This document shows, in pieces, positions 1-6,855 of a DNA stretch of 9,286 bases. This stretch comes from Oscillospiraceae bacterium. GTDB taxonomy: Bacteria; Bacillota; Clostridia; Oscillospirales; Oscillospiraceae. The translations under genes were made by a program, and so were the position numbers. Location: NCBI GenBank assembly GCA_017501805.1, contig JAFVWG010000105.1, positions 1-9,286 of the forward strand, in the 5' to 3' direction. The notes beneath the pieces are model-generated. The model saw only the letters and a list, made by a program, of their open reading frames with translations. It did no database searches and was not told where the DNA came from. The first letter of the stretch is position 1. Every line of letters begins with the position of its first letter.

Positions 1-27
1 ACCGTTTTCTTTTGGCGCTGATGGTAC

Positions 28-54
28 CCACAAAAGGTTGCAAACCTTTTGTGG
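28..54. repeat. Perfect 12-bp inverted repeat (hairpin)
   Basis: CCACAAAAGGTT (28-39) pairs perfectly with AACCTTTTGTGG (43-54) around a 3-base GCA loop. No T-run follows on either strand, so it does not look like a standard intrinsic terminator for a gene to the left. It lies in the extra segment of the left repeat copy. Its role is unknown. Confidence 0.7.
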
Positions 55-81
55 AAAGGAGGAGCAAGGGAGCGGGCGGAT

Positions 82-101
82 GGCGCTTTTTCGAAAGCGC
101 C
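82..101. repeat. 8-bp hairpin with TTCG tetraloop
   Basis: GGCGCTTT (82-89) pairs with AAAGCGCC (94-101) around TTCG, a stable RNA tetraloop. A smaller hairpin follows: TTTGCG (116-121) and CGCAAA (126-131) around ACGA. Neither is followed by a T-run. Together with 28-54 they make three stem-loops in about 100 bases, consistent with a small structured repeat rather than coding DNA. Confidence 0.55.
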
Positions 102-238
102 GAAGCTTAGCGTACTTTGCGACGACGCAAAATGGGTCTTGAGCGCCTTTTGTTGTTTCGGAAAAAAGATAAGCCGTTTCCCAAACCCGTTTTTCGGGCA
201 AAAAGACGAAATCTCCGCCCGGAATTCGCACTTTTTTG

Positions 239-254
239 TCCTGTACAAACAGGA
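239..254. promoter_or_regulatory. Short dyad overlapping the glmU -35 box (possible operator)
   Basis: TCCTGT (239-244) and ACAGGA (249-254) form a perfect 6-bp inverted repeat with a 4-base centre that covers the -35 hexamer. Its position would suit a repressor site. No regulator is identifiable from this window, and a dyad of this size can occur by chance. Confidence 0.3.
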
Positions 255-270
255 TGTTTTCTGCTATACT
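242..270 (+). promoter_or_regulatory. Probable sigma-A-type promoter for the glmU-prs-pth operon
   Basis: TGTACA (242-247) matches four of six positions of the -35 consensus. A 17-base spacer leads to TATACT (265-270), five of six for the -10, preceded by TGC as an extended -10. Transcription would start near 276-278, about 45 bases before the glmU start. No other promoter as good is seen between here and glmU. Confidence 0.65.
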
Positions 271-305
271 GTAGGCGGATACAACCGACTTCGACATCTT
301 CCTTG

Positions 306-311
306 AAAGGA
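306..311 (+). promoter_or_regulatory. Ribosome binding site that sets the glmU start
   Basis: AAAGGA lies 10 bases before ATG at 322 but only one base before the alternative GTG at 313. Spacing therefore favours the ATG, which shortens the frame by three residues. Confidence 0.7.
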
Positions 312-321
312 CGTGTTCCCG

Positions 322-1488
322 ATGTCTGATTTTTCTGTCGTTCTTATTCTGACAGACGATACTTCCAAAACCGGTTCAAATAAACCTATGATGCTGCAGA
401 ACATCATGGGTCTTCCTTTGCTCTCATGGCTCACCGCCGCACTGGCGGCAGACGGCTGTGGGCGCTTCTTTTTCATTTGCCCGGAGAAATTCCGCGCCGC
501 CGCACAGGCCTGCTTCCCCGAGGGCGTCGACCTGACCGTTGCGGAGGAGACGGACGTCTCCGACCGGCTGCACGTCTTCCTCTCCACCGCGGAGGAGGAA
601 GAGCACGACGTGACGGTGATCGCCGCCCCCGTCGTCTATCTGCCCGGAGCAAAAGCCGAAAGCACCGCCTCCGGCGCCTTCCGCATCGACCGCACCGCGC
701 TGATGGATGCGCTCGACGAGCGTGTTTCGCTCCACGAGCTGCGCGAAAACGGCGAACGTCCGCTGACTGCGGAGGACGGCTTCTTCCGCGTGAGCGACCC
801 CGCAGAGCTTGCCGACTGGCAGCCGCTGCTCACAAAAAGCGTTCTGCGCCGCCTTGTAATGCAGGGCGTCGAGATCTGGGACGAATCCAACACCTACGTT
901 GCGCCGGACGTCTTTGTCGGCGCGGGCACGGTGCTGCTGCCGGGAACGATCCTGCTGCGCGGCACGGTCGTCGGCTGCAACTGCGTCATCGGTCCGAACT
1001 CCTACATCGAGCACTGCTCGATCGCGGATGATACCACCGTAAAGTCTTCGCAGCTCTACGACTCCTCCGTCGGAGCGGGAACGACCGTCGGTCCCTTCGC
1101 ATACCTCCGTCCGAATTCCGTCATCGGCGCAAACTGCCGCGTGGGCGACTTCGTGGAGGTCAAGAATTCCAATATCGGGGACGGAACGAAAATTTCCCAC
1201 CTCACCTATGTCGGCGACAGCGACGTGGGCAGAAACGTCAACTTCGGCTGCGGCACGGTCACCGTAAACTACGACCGCGCGCAGAAATCCCGCACGGTGA
1301 TCGGCGACGACTGCTTCATCGGCTGCAACTCGAACCTCGTCGCCCCGGTGAAGCTCGGCGACGGCGCATACACGGCAGCCGGCTCCACGATCACCGACGA
1401 CGTCCCGCCGATGGCGCTTGCGATCGCCCGCGAACGCCAGACTGTCAAAAAGGACTGGGCGTCCACCCATAAGCTTAAAAAGAAATGA
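322..1488 (+). CDS. glmU: GlmU-type glucosamine-1-phosphate N-acetyltransferase with degenerate uridyltransferase domain
   Basis: GlmU makes UDP-GlcNAc in the cytoplasm in two steps: acetylation of GlcN-1-P by a C-terminal left-handed beta-helix, then uridylation by an N-terminal Rossmann domain. The product is 388 aa, against about 450-460 aa for the family. Residues about 175-380 are a clear hexapeptide-repeat beta-helix. Acetyltransferase positions known from E. coli align with R263, K281, H293, Y296, N307, N316 and K322, so this half looks active.

The N-terminal half (about 1-165) is short and lacks the signature GxGTRM loop; SVVLILTDDTSKTG stands in its place. The GTGHA and GDVP motifs also cannot be found (VSDRLH and AAPVVYLP instead), and the terminal metal-binding Asn region reads RVSDPAE. 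The uridyltransferase is therefore probably inactive. The gene heads an operon with prs 35 bases downstream. The reading frame is intact with neighbour-like codon use, so this is a diverged domain rather than a fresh pseudogene. GlmU identity is sure for the C-terminal half and inferred for the N-terminal half. Confidence 0.88.
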   Translation: MSDFSVVLILTDDTSKTGSNKPMMLQNIMGLPLLSWLTAALAADGCGRFFFICPEKFRAAAQACFPEGVDLTVAEETDVSDRLHVFLSTAEEEEHDVTVIAAPVVYLPGAKAESTASGAFRIDRTALMDALDERVSLHELRENGERPLTAEDGFFRVSDPAELADWQPLLTKSVLRRLVMQGVEIWDESNTYVAPDVFVGAGTVLLPGTILLRGTVVGCNCVIGPNSYIEHCSIADDTTVKSSQLYDSSVGAGTTVGPFAYLRPNSVIGANCRVGDFVEVKNSNIGDGTKISHLTYVGDSDVGRNVNFGCGTVTVNYDRAQKSRTVIGDDCFIGCNSNLVAPVKLGDGAYTAAGSTITDDVPPMALAIARERQTVKKDWASTHKLKKK

Positions 1489-1523
1489 TCTAACATATAA
1501 CGTAACGAGAGAGGGAGTTTGTC

Positions 1524-2480
1524 ATGATCGCACACGGAAAAGATATTAAAGTTTTCTGCGCCAACGCCAGCCGCCCCTTCGCGGAACAGATCTGCAAAAC
1601 GCTCGGGCTTCCGCTCGGCAACAGCAGCGTGACCACCTTTGCCGACGGTGAAGCTTCCGTCAGCATCAACGAAACGGTGCGCGGCAGCGACGTATTTCTG
1701 GTGCAGTCCACCTGCAAGCCCGTCAACAACCACCTGATGGAGCTGCTCATTATGATCGACGCCTGCAAGCGCGCTTCCGCAGGCCGTATCACCGCGGTCA
1801 TCCCCTATTTCGGCTACGCACGCCAGGACCGCAAGGCGAAGGGACGCGATCCCATCTCCGCCAAGCTCGTCGCCAATATGATCGAAGCCGCAGGCGCGAA
1901 CCGCGTTCTGACGATGGACCTCCACGCGGCGCAGATCCAGGGCTTCTTCGACATCCCCGTGGATAATATGCTGGGCACCACCGTGTTTGCGAAATATTAC
2001 CTCGAAAAATTCGAGAACCCCGAAGAAATGGTCGTCGTCTCTCCCGACGTCGGCAGCGTTGCGCGCGCCCGCGCCTTCGCCAACAAGATGGGTATGGGTC
2101 TTGCCATCGTGGATAAGCGCCGCGAGAAGGCCAACCAGTGCGAGGTCATGAACATCATCGGCGATGTCAAGGGTAAAAAGTGCATCCTCTTCGACGATAT
2201 GGTTGACACCGCCGGAACGCTCTGCAACGCGGCAAGAGCGATCGCTGAGGTCGGCGGCGCCACGGAAGTCTACGCCTGCGCAACGCACGGCGTGCTCTCC
2301 GATCCCGCTCTGGAGCGCATCGAAGCCAGCCCCATCCGCGAGATCGCCTTCCTGAACACCATCCAGATCGACGACAAGGCGGAGATCTGCAAGAAGATCC
2401 GCATCATCGACGTCGCGCCGGTGTTCGCGGAAGCCATCCAGCGCACCTACGACGAGACCACGCTCTCGGTGATGTTCTGA
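1524..2480 (+). CDS. prs: Ribose-phosphate pyrophosphokinase (PRPP synthase)
   Basis: The enzyme transfers pyrophosphate from ATP to ribose-5-phosphate, making PRPP for purine, pyrimidine, histidine, tryptophan and NAD synthesis in the cytoplasm. At 318 aa it has the normal length for the class I bacterial enzyme. Visible signatures in order are FADGE (39-43), PYFGYARQDRK (94-104), MDLHAAQIQGFFD (131-143), VSPDVG (172-177), a catalytic-loop KRR (198-200) and the PRPP-binding loop DDMVDTAGT (224-232). All expected motifs are intact. The ATG is preceded by GAGGGAG (1511-1517) at six bases, a good ribosome binding site. No terminator separates it from glmU (35 bases), and pth starts one base after its stop, so the three genes are probably co-transcribed. 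This order (glmU-prs-pth) is a Firmicutes hallmark. In B. subtilis ctc lies between prs and pth; here it is missing. Confidence 0.97.
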   Translation: MIAHGKDIKVFCANASRPFAEQICKTLGLPLGNSSVTTFADGEASVSINETVRGSDVFLVQSTCKPVNNHLMELLIMIDACKRASAGRITAVIPYFGYARQDRKAKGRDPISAKLVANMIEAAGANRVLTMDLHAAQIQGFFDIPVDNMLGTTVFAKYYLEKFENPEEMVVVSPDVGSVARARAFANKMGMGLAIVDKRREKANQCEVMNIIGDVKGKKCILFDDMVDTAGTLCNAARAIAEVGGATEVYACATHGVLSDPALERIEASPIREIAFLNTIQIDDKAEICKKIRIIDVAPVFAEAIQRTYDETTLSVMF

Positions 2481-2481
2481 G

Positions 2482-3072
2482 ATGTTTTTCAAAAAGCCTG
2501 CCGTGGAATGGCTGATCGTCGGATTGGGCAACCCCGGTGCAAATTACGAAAGAACGCGCCACAACGCGGGCTTCCGCGTGCTGGCGCTGCTGGCGGATCG
2601 GCTGCACGTTAAGATCGACCGCGTCCGTTTCCGCGCGAAGACCGCGCGGGCGGAGATCGAGGGACATCCCGTGCTGCTGATGATGCCGCAGACCTATATG
2701 AACGCCTCCGGGCTGTCCGTGTCGGAAGCCGCGTCGTTCTACAAGATCCCGCGCGAGCGGGTGCTTGTGATCTCGGACGACATCGACCTGCCCGTGGGAA
2801 AGCTCCGCGTCCGGCGCGAGGGCTCCGCAGGCGGTCACAACGGGCTCAAGAGCATCACCTCTTCGCTCGGCGGACAGAATTACCCGCGTGTAAAGCTCGG
2901 CGTGGGCGCAAAGCCCCACCCGGATTATGAGCTTGCCGACTGGGTGCTCGGACGGCTCTCCGCACAGGAGGAGAAGGTCTTTGCCGACGTGCTCGGACAC
3001 GCCGCCGATGCGGTCTGTGCAATCGTGCGGGACGGCACGGACAAGGCGATGGCGAAATTCAACGGAATGTGA
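2482..3072 (+). CDS. pth: Peptidyl-tRNA hydrolase
   Basis: Pth cleaves the ester bond of peptidyl-tRNAs that drop off stalled ribosomes, freeing tRNA in the cytoplasm; it is usually essential. The 196-aa product has the family's full length. Motifs are GLGNPG with N17, the catalytic His in TRHNAG (H27), TYMNASG (M73, N74), SDDIDLPVG (D99 at the position of E. coli D93) and GGHNGLKS (N120). These align with E. coli N10, H20, M67, N68, D93 and N114, so the enzyme looks active. About seven extra residues precede the first strand. The start lies one base after the prs stop. GGTGAT at 2468-2473, inside the end of prs, complements the 3' end of 16S rRNA and is eight bases upstream, which suggests translational coupling. 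The gene is known as spoVC in B. subtilis. Confidence 0.96.
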   Translation: MFFKKPAVEWLIVGLGNPGANYERTRHNAGFRVLALLADRLHVKIDRVRFRAKTARAEIEGHPVLLMMPQTYMNASGLSVSEAASFYKIPRERVLVISDDIDLPVGKLRVRREGSAGGHNGLKSITSSLGGQNYPRVKLGVGAKPHPDYELADWVLGRLSAQEEKVFADVLGHAADAVCAIVRDGTDKAMAKFNGM

Positions 3073-3116
3073 GCCATCACGCCGCTCTTCTCTCTTTCTC
3101 ATCCGTATGTTTGTAA

Positions 3117-3159
3117 GTGAAGAGTGAATAGTGAAGAGTGAATAGGTAAAAAGTTTTAC
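3117..3159. repeat. Two tandem 14-bp repeats followed by a small palindrome, upstream of mfd
   Basis: GTGAAGAGTGAATA occurs twice head to tail (3117-3130 and 3131-3144). The palindrome GTAAAAAGTTTTAC (3146-3159) follows at once. Both lie in the 164-base pth-mfd gap and are A-rich compared with the genes. Two units are too few for a CRISPR array. It is probably part of an intergenic repeat together with the hairpin at 3159-3189. Function is unknown. Confidence 0.65.
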
Positions 3160-3189
3160 GGAGAGAGGGGGACCATCCCCCACTCTCCG
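3159..3189. repeat. Strong imperfect hairpin in the mfd leader
   Basis: CGGAGAG (3159-3165) pairs with CTCTCCG (3183-3189), and GGGGG (3167-3171) with CCCCC (3177-3181). One A-A mismatch separates the two stems and the loop is ACCAT. No T-run follows, so it is not a standard terminator. It ends 34 bases before the mfd ribosome binding site. It could attenuate or stabilise the transcript, or simply be part of a repeat element. Confidence 0.65.
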
Positions 3190-3236
3190 CATTGTCACGT
3201 GGAAAGCCCCATTTCTCATTTTTGGAGGAATTTTCA

Positions 3237-6200
3237 ATGCAACTGATCCTGCAAGCCTTACAGAATATGGAGGAATACCGCCTGCTGCACGATCTGACGA
3301 AGGCGGGAAAGGCTGTCGGCGTATCCGGCGTGTCCCGCCTGCCGCAGTGCCATTTCACCGCCGCTCTGCTTGCGGAGGACCGGCGTCCCGCGCTGCTCGT
3401 GGCGCAGGATGAGCTTGCCGCGCTCCGTCTGCAGGAGGATCTTTCCGCGCTGATCGGGCAGACCGTTCCCATCCTGCCGGGGCGCGAGCTTTCCTTCTAC
3501 GATTCCTCCGCGCTCTCGCACGGCTGGGAGCAGCGCCGCATCGCCGCGCTCTGCGATTTCGGGCTCGGAAAGACGCGGTATCTCATCGCCTCCGCGGATG
3601 CGCTGTGCCTGCGCACGATGCCGCCCGCCGCGCTCTACGGCGCCGCCGTCACGCTGAAAACCGGCGACCGCTTTCCGCTCGATGACCTCACGCGGAAGCT
3701 GACCGACGCCGGCTACCGCCGCGCCGCGCTGGTAGAAGGTCCGGGTCAGTTTTCTCTGCGCGGCGATATTCTGGACGTCTATTCCCCGGGCGAGGAGCAT
3801 CCCGTCCGCGTGGAATTCTTCGACGAGACCATCGACTGCATGGGTCTGTTCGACCCGCTGACGCAGCGCCGTACCGAAAACTGCGAATCGGTGCTTCTGC
3901 TTCCCGTGTCCGAGTCGCAGTTTGCCCTGCACCCCGAGGGACGGGAGGGCTTTCTCGCGTCCGTGCGGGCACTGCTGGCGCGTCAGCAGCGGCGCAGATA
4001 TCCGAACGAGGCGTTCCTGAAAACGCTCCGTGCCGACCTCGAAAAGCTCGAAAACAACATCTCCCTGACGGCTGCCGACCGCTATCTGGCGCTGGCGTAT
4101 CCCGAATTCACCTGCGCCGCGGACTATCTGCCGCAGGATGCGCTGGTGGTTCTGTGCGACTACGGAAACCTTTTGCGCGCCGTCAACGCGCGGCAGGAGT
4201 CGCTCGGCGAGGAGCTCACGAGCTGCATCGAAAGCGGTCTGCTCGTCAGCGAGCTGTGCGATCTCTACGCCGAGCCGGAGGATCTGTTTGCGCGCTTCCA
4301 AGGCCATCCCACGGTCTATTTCGACGCTTTTCTGCCCTCGCGCTATCCCGAAAGCCGACCGCCGCAGGAGCTCATCAGCATCCTGTGCAAGCAGCTTCCG
4401 TCCTACGGCGGAAGTCTGGATGCCGCAGCGGAGGACGCGCAGCACTATCGGGACGCGCAGTTTTCCACGCTGATCCTCTGCGGAAACCGCCGCCGTGCGG
4501 AAATTCTGCAGGAGCTGCTGGAGAGCCGCGGACTGTCGCCGGTCATTTCCTGCCCTGCGGAGGCACTGCCGCGCCCGGGTCAGATCCTGCTGACCGACGG
4601 CTCTCTGCCGGCGGGACTCGAATATCCGTCCCTGCATCTGGCGATCCTATCGGAAGGACAGCTTTTCTCGCAGAAGTCCGCCGCACCGAAAAAACGCGCC
4701 AAAAAATCGGGACAGCACCTGCGCGCCTTCACCGATCTTGCCCCCGGGGACTATGTCGTGCACGAGCAGCACGGCATCGGCAAGTTCGTCGGGATGGAAC
4801 AGATCCGCGTGGACGGCGTTGTAAAGGACTTCATCCGCATTGCCTATCAGGGCGACGATACGCTCTTTATCCCGGCGACGCAGCTCGATCTGATCACGAA
4901 ATACGTCGGCGGCGGCGAGGAGAGCACGGTGCATCTTTCCAAGCTCGGCGGCGAGCAGTGGAAAAAGACCAAATCCCGCGCCAAGGCTGCCGCGAAGGAG
5001 CTGGCGGGCGAGCTGATCAAGCTCTACGCCGCGCGAAGCCGCTGTCAGGGCTTTCCTTTCTCGGCGGATACGCCGTGGCAGCGTGAATTTGAAGACGCCT
5101 TCCCCTACGACGAGACGGACGACCAGCTCCGCTGCGTGGAGGAGATCAAAAAGGATATGGAATCGCCCGTCCCGATGGACCGTCTGCTCTGCGGCGACGT
5201 CGGCTTCGGCAAGACCGAGGTGGCGCTCCGCGCCGTGATGAAGGCGATCCTCGACGGCAAGCAGGCGGCGATCTTAGTGCCGACCACCGTGCTTGCACAG
5301 CAGCACTACACGACCGCGCTCAGCCGCTTCCGCGGCTACCCCGTGAACATCGAGGTGCTCAGCCGCTTCCGCTCGCCCGCGCAGCTCAAAAAGACGCTTG
5401 AGGGCCTGGAAAACGGCACGGTCGATCTTGTCATCGGCACGCACAAGCTGCTGCAGAGATCCGTAAAATTCAAGTCGCTCGGACTTCTCATCGTGGATGA
5501 GGAGCAGCGCTTCGGCGTCTCCCACAAGGAGCGGCTCAAGGAGATGTCCGTCGGCGTGGACGTGCTCACGCTCAGCGCCACGCCCATTCCGCGCACGCTG
5601 AATATGGCGCTTTCGGGCATCCGCGATATGTCGACCCTCGAAGAGCCGCCGCGTGACCGTCACCCGGTGCAGACCTATGTGATGGAGTACGCCGAGCCGA
5701 TCCTGGATGACGCGATGCGCCGTGAGCTTGCGCGCGGCGGACAGGTCTACTATCTGCACAACCGCACGGAAAATATCGAGGAATGTGCCGCCGCGATCCG
5801 CAGAAGGCTCGGCGGCGCGGAGGTCGCCTTCGCGCACGGCAAGATGCGCGAGGAGGAGCTTTCGGACGTGATGCAGCGCGTTGTGGACGGCACGGTGCGC
5901 GTGCTCGTCTGCACCACCATCATCGAGACCGGCGTGGATGTTCCCAACGTGAACACCCTCATCGTGGAGGACGCCGACAAGCTGGGTCTTGCCCAGCTGC
6001 ATCAGCTCCGCGGACGCATCGGGCGCTCCAGCCGCCACGCCTTTGCCTACCTGACCTTCCGCCGCGGCAAGGTGCTCAGCGAGATCGCGGAAAAGCGGCT
6101 GAACGCCATCCGCGAGTTTGCCGAATTCAACTCCGGCTTCCGCATCGCAATGCGCGATCTGGAGATCCGCGGCGCGGGCGACCTGCTCGGCGCGGAGCAG

Positions 6201-6755
6201 TCGGGACACATTCTCTCCGTGGGCTACGATATGTACCTCAAGCTGCTGGAGGACGCCGTGCTGGAAGAAAAGGGCGAAGCGCATCCGAAGGAGCCGGACT
6301 GCACCGTTGATCTCACCATTACCGCCAACCTCGAGCAGGGCTACGTCTCCTCGCAGGAGCAGCGGATGGACCTCTACCGCCGTATGGCGCTGATCCGCAC
6401 ACAGCAGGACGCCGACGAGATGCTCGACGAGATCGTGGACCGCTTCGGCGATCCCCCCAAGGGCGTGCTGAACCTTATCGACGCGGCGCTGCTGCGCGCG
6501 GAGGCTGCCCGAGCGGGCATCTGCGAGATCAAACAGCGGGAGAACAACATCCTGCTGATCCCCTATGCCGCCGACCTCGAGGCGGTCTCCGCCGCCTGCG
6601 GCGATCCGAGCATGCGCGGAAAGCTGCTGTTCTCGGCGGGAAAAACGCCGCTTCTGACCGCGCGGCTGGCGCAGGGCGAGGACCCGCTGCGGCTCGCGCG
6701 CGCCGTGGTGCGCGTCTACACAAACTGCCTTCCGGCGCAGCCGGAAACGCCATAA
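3237..6755 (+). CDS. mfd: Transcription-repair coupling factor Mfd
   Basis: Mfd is an ATP-driven DNA translocase that pushes or removes RNA polymerase stalled at lesions and recruits UvrA for nucleotide excision repair. The 1172-aa product has the normal family length. An N-terminal UvrB-like module without a working Walker A fills roughly residues 1-330. The RNA-polymerase-interacting CarD-like domain begins near 499 (TDLAPGDYVVHEQHGIG). A RecG-like motor carries GDVGFGKT (653-660), DEEQ (754-757), SATPIPRT (780-787) and RGRIGR (925-930). The translocation motif region (EIRGAGDLLG) and the C-terminal UvrA-masking domain (about 1020-1110, with VDRFGDPP) follow. All catalytic motifs are present. 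ATG 3237 is chosen because GGAGG (3224-3228) lies eight bases before it; the frame stays open upstream to 3192, but without a suitable site. It follows pth as in B. subtilis, although fin, which lies between them there, is absent. Confidence 0.97.
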   Translation: MQLILQALQNMEEYRLLHDLTKAGKAVGVSGVSRLPQCHFTAALLAEDRRPALLVAQDELAALRLQEDLSALIGQTVPILPGRELSFYDSSALSHGWEQRRIAALCDFGLGKTRYLIASADALCLRTMPPAALYGAAVTLKTGDRFPLDDLTRKLTDAGYRRAALVEGPGQFSLRGDILDVYSPGEEHPVRVEFFDETIDCMGLFDPLTQRRTENCESVLLLPVSESQFALHPEGREGFLASVRALLARQQRRRYPNEAFLKTLRADLEKLENNISLTAADRYLALAYPEFTCAADYLPQDALVVLCDYGNLLRAVNARQESLGEELTSCIESGLLVSELCDLYAEPEDLFARFQGHPTVYFDAFLPSRYPESRPPQELISILCKQLPSYGGSLDAAAEDAQHYRDAQFSTLILCGNRRRAEILQELLESRGLSPVISCPAEALPRPGQILLTDGSLPAGLEYPSLHLAILSEGQLFSQKSAAPKKRAKKSGQHLRAFTDLAPGDYVVHEQHGIGKFVGMEQIRVDGVVKDFIRIAYQGDDTLFIPATQLDLITKYVGGGEESTVHLSKLGGEQWKKTKSRAKAAAKELAGELIKLYAARSRCQGFPFSADTPWQREFEDAFPYDETDDQLRCVEEIKKDMESPVPMDRLLCGDVGFGKTEVALRAVMKAILDGKQAAILVPTTVLAQQHYTTALSRFRGYPVNIEVLSRFRSPAQLKKTLEGLENGTVDLVIGTHKLLQRSVKFKSLGLLIVDEEQRFGVSHKERLKEMSVGVDVLTLSATPIPRTLNMALSGIRDMSTLEEPPRDRHPVQTYVMEYAEPILDDAMRRELARGGQVYYLHNRTENIEECAAAIRRRLGGAEVAFAHGKMREEELSDVMQRVVDGTVRVLVCTTIIETGVDVPNVNTLIVEDADKLGLAQLHQLRGRIGRSSRHAFAYLTFRRGKVLSEIAEKRLNAIREFAEFNSGFRIAMRDLEIRGAGDLLGAEQSGHILSVGYDMYLKLLEDAVLEEKGEAHPKEPDCTVDLTITANLEQGYVSSQEQRMDLYRRMALIRTQQDADEMLDEIVDRFGDPPKGVLNLIDAALLRAEAARAGICEIKQRENNILLIPYAADLEAVSAACGDPSMRGKLLFSAGKTPLLTARLAQGEDPLRLARAVVRVYTNCLPAQPETP

Positions 6756-6770
6756 ACGGGCAGTTTCGGC

Positions 6771-6795
6771 AAAAAGCGGAAAAACCCGCGTTTTT
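6771..6795 (+). terminator. Probable weak intrinsic terminator after mfd
   Basis: AAAAAGCGG (6771-6779) can pair with CCGC plus TTTTT (6786-6795, one bulged G) around a 6-base loop, ending in a T-run. An alternative fold pairs AAAAAC (6780-6785) with GTTTTT (6790-6795). The GC part of the stem is only 4 bp, so termination may be partial. It lies 15 bases after the mfd stop and just before the next promoter. Confidence 0.5.
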
Positions 6796-6807
6796 CATTT
6801 GTTTTTC

Positions 6808-6836
6808 TTGAAAAACACGCGGGCGCGCCGTATAAT
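6808..6836 (+). promoter_or_regulatory. Near-consensus sigma-A promoter for the VanW-domain gene
   Basis: TTGAAA (6808-6813, five of six), a 17-base spacer and a perfect TATAAT (6831-6836) make this the best promoter in the window. The predicted start point is about 6842-6844, only some 12-14 bases before the chosen start codon. It gives the gene its own transcription unit apart from mfd. Confidence 0.8.
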
Positions 6837-6855
6837 GGCAAGAGAATGTTTTCGA

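Larger units (their letters stand above)
1..189. repeat. Left copy of a dispersed intergenic repeat, apparently interrupted
   Basis: Three blocks here recur in the same order at the right edge of the window. ACCGTTTTCTTTTGGCGC (1-18) recurs at 9202-9219, AAAATGGGTCTTGAGCG (129-145) at 9228-9244, and CCGTTTCCCAAACCCG (174-189) at 9271-9286. In the right copy only 8 bases separate the first two blocks, but here there are 110. The left copy therefore carries about 102 extra bases, which contain the hairpins at 28-54 and 82-101. The blocks and distances are read directly; the idea that the extra bases were inserted is inference. I do not recognise a named repeat family. No gene is supported between 1 and 321; the short open frames there have no plausible ribosome binding site or recognisable protein. 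Confidence 0.75.

Noticed and set aside
28..54. Hairpin as terminator of a gene to the left of the window
   Set aside because: The stem is strong but no T-run follows on either strand, and no gene end is visible to its left.
49..306. An 85-codon plus-strand frame before glmU, beginning with a Shine-Dalgarno-like AAAGGAGG nearby
   Set aside because: The AAAGGAGG lies after its start codon, the frame reads through the repeat blocks and the glmU promoter, and the peptide shows no domain.
3117..3144. CRISPR-like array
   Set aside because: There are two directly abutting 14-base units with no spacers and no cas genes.
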